Assembly: GCA_023424785.1 (NCBI GenBank) | Contig: JAFADP010000035.1 | Span: 1 to 26,216 of the forward strand | Reading direction: 5' to 3' | DNA length: 26,216 bases | DNA from: Bacillota bacterium | GTDB taxonomy: Bacteria; Bacillota; Clostridia; Clostridiales; Clostridiaceae | The notes under the pieces: model-generated | Seen by the model: only the letters and a program-made list of their open reading frames with translations | The model's database searches: none | What the model was told of the DNA's origin: nothing | Shown here: positions 1-7,016 of the stretch, piece by piece | Position numbering within the stretch: position 1 is the first letter of the stretch | How the letters are laid out: every line of letters begins with the position of its first letter | Translations under genes and position numbers: made by a program

Positions 1-141
1 GCATTAATTTCACTTGGTAAAAAAGAATTATCTAATATAGTAGCAGATAGAAAAGATGAAGAAATAGGATGTTCATTCTGCGGAACTAGATATGTATTTA
101 CACCAGAAGAAATGGAACAACTAATGGAAAAATCAAAATAA
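1..141 (+). CDS. hslO: Hsp33 redox-regulated chaperone, C-terminal fragment
   Basis: This is the last 46 codons of a gene that begins before the window; frame 1 is open from the first base and ends with TAA at 139-141. The fragment holds a CxxC pair (residues 24 and 27 of the fragment, CSFC) followed by TRYVF and a short acidic, Glu/Met-rich helix, which is how the zinc-binding redox switch of Hsp33 ends. In the family four cysteines bind zinc when reduced; on oxidation zinc is released and the chaperone unfolds into its active, aggregation-preventing state. Only the second Cys pair is visible here, so the upstream CxC cannot be checked. A terminator follows 13 bases after the stop. Identity is from motif and length of tail; the family call is fairly firm. 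Confidence 0.8.
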   Translation, partial: ALISLGKKELSNIVADRKDEEIGCSFCGTRYVFTPEEMEQLMEKSK

Positions 142-154
142 ATAATTATAAAAG

Positions 155-189
155 AAAAAATCCTCGGTATTTTTACTAGAGGATTTTTT
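155..189 (+). terminator. Rho-independent terminator after hslO
   Basis: An 11-bp stem, AAAAAATCCTC at 155-165 pairing with GAGGATTTTTT at 179-189, encloses a 13-base loop. The run of T closes it on the plus strand and the A run makes it usable from the other strand too. It lies directly after the hslO stop. Confidence 0.85.
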
Positions 190-225
190 CAGTACTTGTA
201 CAATAATACTTATGATTTGAAAGTG

Positions 226-254
226 TTGCATTTTTAAAAATAATATTTTATAAT
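226..254 (+). promoter_or_regulatory. Probable sigma-A promoter for tRNA-Cys
   Basis: A -35 like TTGCAT (226-231) and a perfect TATAAT (249-254) are separated by 17 bases. Transcription would begin near 261, about 54 bases before the tRNA, and the terminator of hslO lies upstream, so the tRNA needs a promoter of its own here. Confidence 0.55.
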
Positions 255-314
255 AAAAAGGTACTAAAATTAGAAAAACAACATATACTATTAATGTAAT
301 ATGAAATTTGATAT

Positions 315-389
315 GGCGCTATAGCCAAGCGGTAAGGCCAAGGTCTGCAAAACCTTTATTCCCCGGTTCAAATCCGGGTGGCGCCTCCA
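315..389 (+). tRNA. tRNA-Cys (anticodon GCA)
   Basis: A complete cloverleaf can be drawn. The acceptor GGCGCTA (315-321) pairs with TGGCGCC (379-385), followed by discriminator T386 and an encoded CCA (387-389). The anticodon stem AAGGT/ACCTT flanks the loop CTGCAAA, giving anticodon GCA at 347-349, which reads UGC/UGU cysteine codons. The T arm carries GGTTCAAATCC. It is a single-gene unit with its own promoter and terminator. Confidence 0.97.
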
Positions 390-392
390 AAT

Positions 393-424
393 AAAAACTA
401 GTAAACAAGTGTTTACTAGTTTTT
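393..424 (+). terminator. Rho-independent terminator after tRNA-Cys
   Basis: A 14-bp stem, AAAAACTAGTAAAC (393-406) with GTTTACTAGTTTTT (411-424), has a 4-base loop and continues into a T-rich tail. It is nearly symmetrical, so it may also stop transcripts entering from the minus-strand ldcA side. Between it and the ldcA stop (425-537) I see no gene, only AT-rich sequence with two DnaA-box-like sites. Confidence 0.9.
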
Positions 425-475
425 TCTTTTCCCCAAAATATAAAAAAATATATTTATACTAAAAGTTATTAAATT

Positions 476-528
476 TAATCCACAAAAAGTGAGGAAAAAT
501 AAGATTGAAAAAATAAATCTGTGGATAA
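476..528. other. Two inverted DnaA-box-like 9-mers
   Basis: TGTGGATAA at 520-528 is an exact TTATCCACA DnaA box on the minus strand. TAATCCACA at 476-484 on the plus strand differs from the consensus by one base and faces it 35 bases away. The two also form the arms of a long-loop inverted repeat just past the ldcA stop, so the pair could instead be part of the 3' end structure of the ldcA transcript. Function is not shown. Confidence 0.35.
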
Positions 529-537
529 AATTGTAGA

Positions 538-1455
538 TTAAGTAAGTAGATTATCTAGGAAGGTTAATGTTAAGTCATCATAATTAAATTCTGTAAGACA
601 TCCAAGTGGTAGTGTTAAATTTGGATAATCATGACCAAATGGAAAATTAATTATTATAGGTATATTAAAGGGACTTAGCTTATTAACAATTACTTCTTCA
701 GTAGTAAAACTACGATCATAGTTTGATAGAGAACAATTCTTAAAATGTCCACATATAATACCACTACAATTCTGGACCTTATTACCAAGTATTAGTTGAG
801 ACAATAGTCTATCTATTACATAAGGCAATTCATTAATCTCTTCTATTAATAATATATTATTATCTGTATTTATTTCATATTTAGTGCCAATAGCAGAACA
901 TATTACTGAAAGATTACCACCTACCAGTTTTCCAGAGAATGATTTACCGTTTATTATCTTAATATTATGAAACTTATTTAAATCATAATAAAAGTTTTTT
1001 TTATTATATTGCATTATAGAAGTAAGACTATTTAACGTAATTATGTCATTAAAATCAGAATTTATCATAGGGCCATGAAATGAAATTAAATTTAAATTAG
1101 ATAAATAATTAATTAGAATAGTAATATCACTAAATCCACAAAAGAATTTCGGATTATTAATAATTAAATCTGTATCTAAGTAAGGTAGAACTTGAATAGA
1201 ACCATATCCTCCTCTTAAACACATAATTCCATCTATAGATGGATCTTTAAACATATTATTTATGTCATTAGCTCTATCTAGAGACTTACCAGCAAAATAT
1301 CCATATTTGTCAAACAAGTGAGGGGCTAGTTTAATTTTAAAGCCTAAGCTTTCAAAGTCATGAATTTTACTTTTTATAATTGATATATCATCACATGATG
1401 CGGGAGCTACAATTCCAATAGTTGAGTTTGGGTTGAGATGATGACCTTTTAACAA
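538..1455 (-). CDS. ldcA: LD-carboxypeptidase (peptidase family S66)
   Basis: Family S66 serine peptidases remove the terminal D-Ala from tetrapeptide stems of murein in the cytoplasm during wall recycling; relatives such as MccF cleave peptide-nucleotide antibiotics. The 305-aa length is normal. Visible landmarks are GIVAPAS near residue 14, RGGYGS at 81-86, GFSD at 107-110 with the presumed nucleophile Ser109, the Glu pair in LLIEE at 205-206, and FPFGH ending at His275, matching the Ser-Glu-His triad of the family. The start is TTG at 1455, placed 8 bases after AGGAGGT; an ATG at 1462 in the same ribosome-binding region is out of frame. It is the last gene of a minus-strand group behind corA. 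Whether its substrate is murein or a microcin-like compound cannot be told from sequence alone. Confidence 0.88.
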   Translation of the reverse strand: MLKGHHLNPNSTIGIVAPASCDDISIIKSKIHDFESLGFKIKLAPHLFDKYGYFAGKSLDRANDINNMFKDPSIDGIMCLRGGYGSIQVLPYLDTDLIINNPKFFCGFSDITILINYLSNLNLISFHGPMINSDFNDIITLNSLTSIMQYNKKNFYYDLNKFHNIKIINGKSFSGKLVGGNLSVICSAIGTKYEINTDNNILLIEEINELPYVIDRLLSQLILGNKVQNCSGIICGHFKNCSLSNYDRSFTTEEVIVNKLSPFNIPIIINFPFGHDYPNLTLPLGCLTEFNYDDLTLTFLDNLLT

Positions 1456-1481
1456 AAAGCATTACCTCCTAAAAATATTTA

Positions 1482-1500
1482 AGAGAGCACTAGGCTCTCT
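1482..1500 (-). terminator. Hairpin between corA and ldcA
   Basis: AGAGAGC (1482-1488) pairs with GCTCTCT (1494-1500) around a 5-base loop. On the minus strand it follows the corA stop and is followed by only a broken T tract (TAAATATTTTT), so it is likely an inefficient terminator that lets some transcription continue into ldcA. Confidence 0.45.
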
Positions 1501-1528
1501 ATTAAAATATTATATGAAATAATCTTAT

Positions 1529-2476
1529 TTATCGGAACATATCTTTTTTATAAAGAATAATAGATAAGATAGCACAAATAACAACTATAATTCCCATTAC
1601 TATTAAAAAGCTATATGGACTATTTTGAAATGGTAAATAAGATATATTCATACCATATATACCACTAACTATTGTAGGTATTGATAAAAGAATTGTGAAT
1701 GAAGCCATTACTTTCATAACTATATTTAAATTATTTGATATAACTGATGCAAAGAAATCCATAGTACTTGCAAGAATATTGCTATAAATTTCTGTCATTT
1801 CTATAGCTTGTTTGTTTTCTATAATAACATCTTCTAATACATCCTGATCATCTGGATATTTTTGTGTTAATTCTAATTTAAGCATTTTTTCTAGAGTTAT
1901 TTCATTTGCTTTTAAAGAAGTAGAGAAGTATACTAAGGATTTTTCTAATGAATGTAATTGTATAAGTTCTCTATTCTTCATAGATTTATGAAGCTTTTTT
2001 TCAATCATTAAACTCTTTTTATCTATTTGTCTTAGATATAATAAATAATAAGTTGATATTCTATTTAAAATTTGAAGTATAAATCTAGATTTTTTAAAAG
2101 TAAAGAAGGTTTTAATCTTGCCATTTACAAAGTCTGAAAGTATTTTACTATTTTTAAGACAAACAGTAATTAGAACATCTTCTGTGTGAATTATTGCTAG
2201 TGGATAAGTATCATATGTTAATGAATTATCCTCCATTTCTGTAAAAGGAATATCTACAACTATAAGTATATGTTCATTTTCTATATCAATACGAGATGTT
2301 TCTTCATCATCTAGAGGAGCTCTTAGAAATTCTAATGGTACATTTGTCTTTTTAGAAATTAATAAAAGTTCTTCTTCTGATGGAGCAATTAAGTTTATCC
2401 AACATCCTGTTTCTACATTATCAATAATGTTGAAAGTAGGATTTATTTCGTTATAGGTTTTATAAATTTGAATCAT
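1529..2476 (-). CDS. corA: CorA-family magnesium/divalent cation transporter
   Basis: CorA proteins are homopentameric inner-membrane channels for Mg2+ and related ions. The 315-aa protein has the family layout: a long cytoplasmic N-terminal part with charged helices (about residues 140-235), then two membrane helices at the C terminus (about 255-276 and 288-309). The selectivity signature GMN is at 275-277 at the end of the first helix, followed by a short ISYLPF loop in place of the E-x-x-E loop common in close E. coli-type members. The end KKDMF is the usual positively charged tail. ATG at 2476 follows AGGAGGT with good spacing. A possible extended -10 lies at 2505-2513. The exact ion cannot be fixed; it is a divergent CorA rather than the canonical enterobacterial type. 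Confidence 0.9.
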   Translation of the reverse strand: MIQIYKTYNEINPTFNIIDNVETGCWINLIAPSEEELLLISKKTNVPLEFLRAPLDDEETSRIDIENEHILIVVDIPFTEMEDNSLTYDTYPLAIIHTEDVLITVCLKNSKILSDFVNGKIKTFFTFKKSRFILQILNRISTYYLLYLRQIDKKSLMIEKKLHKSMKNRELIQLHSLEKSLVYFSTSLKANEITLEKMLKLELTQKYPDDQDVLEDVIIENKQAIEMTEIYSNILASTMDFFASVISNNLNIVMKVMASFTILLSIPTIVSGIYGMNISYLPFQNSPYSFLIVMGIIVVICAILSIILYKKDMFR

Positions 2477-2504
2477 TTAAAATACCTCCTAAATATACAC
2501 TATT

Positions 2505-2513
2505 ATTGTAACA
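2505..2513 (-). promoter_or_regulatory. Possible extended -10 promoter for corA
   Basis: Read on the minus strand, TGT precedes TACAAT (2510 down to 2505), about 30 bases before the corA ATG and just after the terminator of the upstream M20 gene. No convincing -35 is seen, so the extended -10 would carry it. Confidence 0.35.
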
Positions 2514-2532
2514 TAGATTTTAATATAAAAAT

Positions 2533-2560
2533 AATAGAACAAGAATTATTCTTGCTCTAT
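2533..2560 (-). terminator. Terminator overlapping the 3' end of the M20 gene
   Basis: A near-perfect inverted repeat lies around 2533-2560; its core CAAGAA/TTCTTG (2540-2545 with 2549-2554) extends outward with one mismatch. On the minus strand it is followed by TATTATTTTTA. The last codons and stop of the M20 gene (2546-2548) are inside the hairpin. Confidence 0.6.
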
Positions 2561-3706
2561 TTGTTTATAAAATTCATTTCTTATTTCATTTAATAGATTG
2601 TTATTATTAATTAAGTCCATTCCTGTAAATGCTAAGGCTAAGGCAGCTTTTTTGATTTGTTCAAATGCAAAATCAGATTGGGTTGCTTCTAAGAATTTCT
2701 TAGAACCATAGGTAGTATTATCTTGAACAATTGATATATAAGGATGAATTGTAGGTACTACCTTACTAACACTTCCTATGCTTAAACCTGAGTATACATT
2801 ATTAGGAGCATTAATTGATATAATTCCGTTCTCTTTTAGATTATGACTAAATAATCTATTTAAAGTTCTATTTGTTATTAAATTATCATTTGGTGGTTCA
2901 TATAAACATACTTTCTTAGATATACAAGTTAATTCTGATACAAATGAAGCTATTTTTCGAATTTTACATTCAGTTAATTCAGCAAGCTTTGTATTTTTTG
3001 CTCTTATGTAAAACTTAGCTTCACACTCTGAAGGAGTAAATAATGGTGTTGTTCCACCAGAATTTATTACAGAGTTTATTTCAACATTTTTATCTAGTCC
3101 TTTTGTTAATGAATTTACTATATTAAATGTAATAAGAAGAGCATCTAATGCAGTATAGTTATTCTTATTTAGGAAACTAAATTTACTTTCACTAGTATAT
3201 TTAACGGATAAAGCTATAATTGCAGATGAGGATCCACTTTCTGATGTATCTATATCAGGATGACATTCCATTACTACATCTATGTCATTAAATGTTCCTT
3301 GTTTAACCATTATATTTTTAGTTCCACCAGTATATTCTCCAGGGCATCCTATTATAACAACAGAACCTCCAATTTTCTCTATAATTTCTCCTAATGATAA
3401 TGCAGCAGCTACTGACATAGATGTAAGAACATTATGTCCAGTTAAATGACCAGCATTAGGGATAGCATCATATTCACAAAGATAACAAATCTTTGGAAAG
3501 GAGTTTCCTTTTATTGCGTAAAATGAGTTTGGTATATTAAGATAATCTTTTGTTACATTAAAATTATATTTATTTAATAAATCACAGATATATGATGATG
3601 ATTTACTTTCTTTGTAGCTTTCTTCTGGATTTTCATATAAGTAGTTGCAGAGAGCTTTTATTTCATTTTCGTTCTTTAATAAAAATGATATCATTTCTTG
3701 TTTCAT
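2546..3706 (-). CDS. M20D-like amidohydrolase relative with altered metal site
   Basis: The fold belongs with M20 peptidases/amidohydrolases of the AbgB/aminoacylase type. From the ATG at 3706 (386 aa) I see LCEYDAIP near 76-83, then GHLTGHN, GCPGEYTGG and MECHPD, in family order. In active M20D enzymes these read GHxCGHN and P(A/G)EE: the Cys and the second Glu bind the metal pair. Here Thr and Tyr occupy those places (about residues 89 and 125), while the two His and the first, catalytic Glu remain. The central dimerisation domain is intact, so this is not a broken gene. ATG 3706 is chosen because GGAGGAG sits 6 bases before it; a TTG at 3721 has no site. Substrate is unknown; it may be a weakly active or non-catalytic, substrate-binding member. 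Confidence 0.8.
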   Translation of the reverse strand: MKQEMISFLLKNENEIKALCNYLYENPEESYKESKSSSYICDLLNKYNFNVTKDYLNIPNSFYAIKGNSFPKICYLCEYDAIPNAGHLTGHNVLTSMSVAAALSLGEIIEKIGGSVVIIGCPGEYTGGTKNIMVKQGTFNDIDVVMECHPDIDTSESGSSSAIIALSVKYTSESKFSFLNKNNYTALDALLITFNIVNSLTKGLDKNVEINSVINSGGTTPLFTPSECEAKFYIRAKNTKLAELTECKIRKIASFVSELTCISKKVCLYEPPNDNLITNRTLNRLFSHNLKENGIISINAPNNVYSGLSIGSVSKVVPTIHPYISIVQDNTTYGSKKFLEATQSDFAFEQIKKAALALAFTGMDLINNNNLLNEIRNEFYKQIEQE

Positions 3707-3785
3707 TCTTTTCTCCTCCAAATATATATTTATTCTTTATTTTTCCCTTGAATATAAAAATTATTTATTTAAAGATAAAAATCAG

Positions 3786-3794
3786 TGATATAAT
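3786..3794 (+). promoter_or_regulatory. Extended -10 promoter for the tmk operon
   Basis: TGA followed by a perfect TATAAT (3789-3794) stands 31 bases before the tmk ATG in the divergent gap between the M20 gene and tmk. The -35 region (near 3766) is poor, as is common for extended -10 promoters. Confidence 0.45.
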
Positions 3795-3825
3795 AACTAT
3801 AAAATAGAAAATAGAGGTTTAAATT

Positions 3826-4461
3826 ATGAATAAAGGTTTATTTATTGTTTTTGAAGGTGGAGAAGGTGCAGGAAAGAGCACAATTTTGGATAAGATATAT
3901 ATATGGCTAGAAGAAAGAGGGTATAGTTGTATAAAAACTAGAGAGCCAGGTGGAATTAAAATTTCAGAAAAGATTAGAAGTGTTATTTTAGATAATGAAA
4001 ATACAGAAATGGATGAAAGAACTGAAGCATTATTATATGCAGCAGCTAGAAGACAACATTTAGTTGAAAAAGTTATACCAGCATTAGAAAGCGGAAAAGT
4101 AGTTTTATGTGATAGATTTATAGATTCATCACTTGCTTATCAAGGTCATGCAAGAGGGATTGGTATGGAGGAAATATTAAATATTAATAAATTTGCAATA
4201 GAGGACTTTATGCCGGATTTATCCATATTTTTTGATATAGATCCTAAGTTAGGATTAGATAGAATAAATAAAGATAGTTCAAGAGAAGTTAATAGACTAG
4301 ATAATGAAAAAATAGATTTCCATAATAGGGTTAGAGAAGGGTACAATTTAGTTATGGAAATGAGTGGAGATAGAATGGTTAGAATTGATGCATCTAAGAG
4401 TATAGATGAGGTTTATAATAATGTAAAAGATATTATAAATAAATATTTAGATAAGAAGTAA
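3826..4461 (+). CDS. tmk: Thymidylate kinase
   Basis: Tmk phosphorylates dTMP to dTDP with ATP, an essential step of dTTP supply in the cytoplasm. At 211 aa it is of standard size. The P-loop GGEGAGKS is at residues 11-18, the TREPGG motif that positions the substrate at 38-43, and the DRF signature at 96-98 followed by SSLAYQG. The C-terminal third carries the lid region and the usual Asp-rich end. The ATG at 3826 is preceded by a modest site, GAGG 8 bases upstream. It opens the tmk-darA-holB-ricT group, the same association as tmk-yaaQ-yaaR-holB-yaaT in Bacillus, here without yaaR. Confidence 0.97.
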   Translation: MNKGLFIVFEGGEGAGKSTILDKIYIWLEERGYSCIKTREPGGIKISEKIRSVILDNENTEMDERTEALLYAAARRQHLVEKVIPALESGKVVLCDRFIDSSLAYQGHARGIGMEEILNINKFAIEDFMPDLSIFFDIDPKLGLDRINKDSSREVNRLDNEKIDFHNRVREGYNLVMEMSGDRMVRIDASKSIDEVYNNVKDIINKYLDKK

Positions 4462-4482
4462 AATTATAATATTATTAATTAC

Positions 4483-4511
4483 TTTATGTTAATGTACAAT
4501 TACTTTATAAT
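4483..4511 (+). promoter_or_regulatory. Possible internal promoter before darA
   Basis: The 68-base gap after tmk contains a perfect TATAAT (4506-4511) with a weak TTTATG (4483-4488) 17 bases upstream. It would let darA-holB-ricT be expressed independently of tmk. The -35 match is poor. Confidence 0.33.
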
Positions 4512-4529
4512 ATAGGGGAGAGGATTTAT

Positions 4530-4859
4530 ATGAAAATGGTTATAGCAATAGTTCAGGATGATGATGCTTTAAATCTAATTGATGAATTAACTGAAAGTAA
4601 CTTTAGAGTTACTAAGTTAGCTACTACGGGTGGATTTTTAAAATCAGGTAATACAACTCTTATGGTTGGGGTAGAAAAAGAACAAGTAGAAAATGTAATT
4701 AATATAATAAAAAGAATCTGTAAAAAAAGAAGTGAGGTTGTAGCAGCACCAACACCAGTTTCAGGGGATCCAGGTGTTTATATGCCTTATCCAATTGAAG
4801 TAAAGGTTGGAGGAGCTACAGTATTTGTTTTAGATGTTGATCAATTTGTAAAAATATAA
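4530..4859 (+). CDS. darA: Cyclic-di-AMP receptor, PII-like protein (DarA/PstA/YaaQ)
   Basis: DarA is a trimeric PII-like protein that binds cyclic-di-AMP between subunits; its downstream partner is not settled. The 109-aa length is exact for the family. The N-terminal beta-alpha-beta unit is followed by TTGGFLKSGNTT at 32-43. Residues Asn24, Arg26, Thr28, Phe36, Leu37, Asn41 and Gly47 sit at the numbers I recall as ligand contacts in the Staphylococcus homologue, so binding should be intact. The ATG follows a GGGGAGAGG site. It is bracketed by tmk and holB, as in Bacillus. The cyclic-di-AMP synthase disA lies about 12 kb downstream in this same window. Identification is secure, the cellular role inferred only from the family. 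Confidence 0.95.
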   Translation: MKMVIAIVQDDDALNLIDELTESNFRVTKLATTGGFLKSGNTTLMVGVEKEQVENVINIIKRICKKRSEVVAAPTPVSGDPGVYMPYPIEVKVGGATVFVLDVDQFVKI

Positions 4860-4875
4860 ATTAGGAGGTGTGCTT

Positions 4876-5805
4876 GTGAAAAATTTTATAGGATATAAAA
4901 AAATAATAGATGGATTTTTTAGAAGAGTAGATAATGGTACTCTTTCGCATGCACATCTTATTTATGGACCGGATGGTATAGGAAAAAGTTTACTTGCTAG
5001 AATATTCTCTCTTAAAATCTTAGGTAAAACAGTAGATGTTGATTATGTTGATATAATTAATTATAGAGCAAAGAAATCATCTATTGGGGTTGATGAAGTA
5101 AGAGATATAATAGAAGAAATCTCTAAGAAGCCATATGAAGGTGACAAAAAGGTAGTTATTATTCATGAAGGGAATAAACTTACTACTCAAGCTCAAAATG
5201 CATTATTAAAGACAATAGAAGAGCCACCTATAGGTGTATATATAATAATATTAACAGAAAGTCTAGAGGTTTTATTAGATACAATAAAATCTAGGTGTCA
5301 AATATATAAGTTAACACCACTAAGTAATGAGGATATGATTAAATATATACAAAGATTAGGAGAGTTTAGTGAAGAAAAATTTAGGGCAGCATTAGCTTAC
5401 TCAGAAGGAATACCAGGACGTGCTGAAAGATTATTAAAAGATGATTCATTAGCAGAGTTAAGAGACATTTTAATAAAATTATTGTTAAGTTTAGGTTCAT
5501 CAGGTGTAGATGAATTAATATCTTTTGAGAGTAAATTATTAGATTATAAAGCTGATAAAGAAGAAGTATTAAATTTATTATCATTATTTATAAGAGATAT
5601 TATAGTTTATAAAGAATTAGAAGATAAAGAGATGATAATAAATATAGATAAGTATACTTATATTGAAGAAATTGCAAAATCTTTATCATACAAAAAATTA
5701 AATTCAATTTTAAAATATATTGAAGAGGGAAGGGTAAATTTAATAAGTAATGGAAGTTATTCATTGGTAATAAGTTCCATGATTATGGACCTTTTGGAGG
5801 TATAA
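4876..5805 (+). CDS. holB: DNA polymerase III delta' subunit
   Basis: The delta' subunit is the rigid member of the clamp loader that places the beta clamp on primed DNA. From the GTG at 4876 the protein is 309 aa; this start is 7 bases after AGGAGG, whereas the GTG at 4870 is only 1 base from it. A P-loop GPDGIGKS lies at 31-38, the Walker B region reads VVIIHEGNKL instead of a D-E box, NALLKTIEEPP is at 108-118, and the SRC sensor is at 139-141. The segment where many homologues carry a four-Cys zinc module is short and has no Cys. It overlaps nothing but sits 4 bases from ricT, so the two are co-translated neighbours. DnaX (tau/gamma) is the alternative, but the short length and degenerate Walker B favour delta'. 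Confidence 0.93.
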   Translation: MKNFIGYKKIIDGFFRRVDNGTLSHAHLIYGPDGIGKSLLARIFSLKILGKTVDVDYVDIINYRAKKSSIGVDEVRDIIEEISKKPYEGDKKVVIIHEGNKLTTQAQNALLKTIEEPPIGVYIIILTESLEVLLDTIKSRCQIYKLTPLSNEDMIKYIQRLGEFSEEKFRAALAYSEGIPGRAERLLKDDSLAELRDILIKLLLSLGSSGVDELISFESKLLDYKADKEEVLNLLSLFIRDIIVYKELEDKEMIINIDKYTYIEEIAKSLSYKKLNSILKYIEEGRVNLISNGSYSLVISSMIMDLLEV

Positions 5806-5809
5806 ATAG

Positions 5810-6715
5810 ATGGTAGATGTAGTTGGAATAAGATTTAAAAAAGTTGGGAAAGTTTATTATTTCGATCCGGATAACTTAGATATAAATAAAGGCAATTATT
5901 TAATAGTAGAAACTGCTAGAGGCGTTGAGTTTGGAGAATGTGTAATAGGGATAAAGCAGATTAAGGAAGAAGAAATTGTAGCACCATTAAAGAAAGTGTT
6001 GAGAATAGCAACGGAAGAAGATATTCAGAAGCATAAAGATAATAAAAAGAAAGAAAAAGAAGCATTAGAAATTTGTTTAAAGAAGGTATCTCAACATAAG
6101 TTAAATATGAAGCTTATAGATGTTGAATATACATTTGATAATAATAAGGTTATTTTTTACTTTACAGCAGATGGAAGAGTAGATTTTAGAGAGTTAGTTA
6201 AGGACTTAGCTACTATATTCAAAACAAGAATAGAGCTTAGACAAATAGGTGTAAGAGATGAAGCTAAGATGATAGGAGGATTAGGTCCTTGTGGAAGACC
6301 AATGTGCTGTTCAACATTTTTAGGGGATTTTGCATCTGTATCTATAAAGATGGCAAAAGAACAAAACCTATCATTAAATCCTACAAAAATTTCTGGTATC
6401 TGTGGCAGACTAATGTGTTGTTTAAATTATGAGCAAAGTACATATGAGGATATAAGAAAAAGACTTCCTAAGGTAGGTTCCATTGTTGAAACTGTAAATG
6501 GAAAAGGAGAAGTTGTAAGTAATAATACAGTTAAAGAATCTATTAAGGTTAAACAAAAAATAGGTGATGAAGAAGTAATACAAGAATATAAAATAAAAGA
6601 TATAAAGCTTATTAAGGGAAGCTATGAAGATGTAATAGACGAAAAAGATATAAAATTAGAAATAGAATCAGAGGAAGATAAAAACCTTATTCGTAATTTA
6701 ATTAATGAAAAATAG
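5810..6715 (+). CDS. ricT: RicT/YaaT, PSP1-domain iron-sulfur protein of the RicAFT (Y-) complex
   Basis: In Bacillus RicT joins RicA and RicF in a complex carrying [4Fe-4S] clusters that assists RNase Y in mRNA maturation and affects sporulation, competence and biofilms. The 301-aa protein has the PSP1 core and two Cys groups: Cys161, Cys166, Cys167 in GPCGRPMCC and Cys198, Cys203, Cys204 in GICGRLMCC. These numbers agree with the ligand cysteines I recall for the Bacillus protein. The C-terminal 60 residues are charged and variable. GGAGG stands 9 bases before the ATG and the gene starts 4 bases after holB. RicA and RicF are not in this window. Function is family-based, identification strong. 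Confidence 0.93.
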   Translation: MVDVVGIRFKKVGKVYYFDPDNLDINKGNYLIVETARGVEFGECVIGIKQIKEEEIVAPLKKVLRIATEEDIQKHKDNKKKEKEALEICLKKVSQHKLNMKLIDVEYTFDNNKVIFYFTADGRVDFRELVKDLATIFKTRIELRQIGVRDEAKMIGGLGPCGRPMCCSTFLGDFASVSIKMAKEQNLSLNPTKISGICGRLMCCLNYEQSTYEDIRKRLPKVGSIVETVNGKGEVVSNNTVKESIKVKQKIGDEEVIQEYKIKDIKLIKGSYEDVIDEKDIKLEIESEEDKNLIRNLINEK

Positions 6716-6727
6716 TAGGAGGGTTTT

Positions 6728-6931
6728 ATGAAGTCTGTAATTAAAATTTGTGAGATAAAAACTTCTAATGATATATCAAATATACAAAATGCAATTGCAA
6801 GTAATGAAGGGGTAATAGCTTGTGAAGTTTCTTTAAAAAGAAAAGAAGTTCAAGTTATATACGATGAAAACTTTGTAAATATAGATAAAATCATAGAGTC
6901 AGTGGAAAAAAACGGATATGTGGTAATGTAA
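6728..6931 (+). CDS. Small HMA-fold protein lacking the metal-binding CxxC
   Basis: This 67-aa protein has the pattern of a heavy-metal-associated (MerP/CopZ-like) domain: a first strand SVIKICEI, a helix NDISNIQNAI, then GV, strand EVQVIYDEN, a second helix DKIIESVEKNGY and a final strand. In copper chaperones the loop before the first helix is M-x-C-x-x-C; here the corresponding stretch is IKTSNDI, with Thr and Asp at the Cys places, so no classical Cu(I)/Zn site is present. Cys8 and Cys33 occur elsewhere. AGGAGG sits a few bases before the ATG and the gene starts 12 bases after ricT, so co-transcription is likely. The fold call is by pattern; the function is unknown. Confidence 0.8.
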   Translation: MKSVIKICEIKTSNDISNIQNAIASNEGVIACEVSLKRKEVQVIYDENFVNIDKIIESVEKNGYVVM

Positions 6932-6947
6932 TATTCATAGAAAACAC

Positions 6948-6976
6948 TTTAAAAACTAAATTAAACATGATAAAAT
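6948..6976 (+). promoter_or_regulatory. Candidate promoter for ferredoxin
   Basis: TTTAAA (6948-6953) is followed after 17 bases by TAAAAT (6971-6976), preceded by TGA as in extended -10 promoters. It lies 41 bases before the ferredoxin start. Ferredoxin is usually a highly expressed single gene in clostridia, which fits a separate promoter. Confidence 0.4.
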
Positions 6977-7016
6977 TAAATTGGTGAAATTATTAAATTA
7001 TTAGGAGGTGTTTTTA

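Noticed and set aside
3592..3807. A 71-codon plus-strand frame opposite the start of the M20 gene
   Set aside because: It is antisense to the well-supported M20 N terminus, has no ribosome binding site and a low-complexity hydrophobic translation, and it runs through the tmk promoter.
6290..6430. RicT cysteine clusters as a second ferredoxin
   Set aside because: The spacing GPCGRPMCC/GICGRLMCC is the RicT signature inside a PSP1-domain protein, not the CxxCxxCxxxCP ferredoxin motif.
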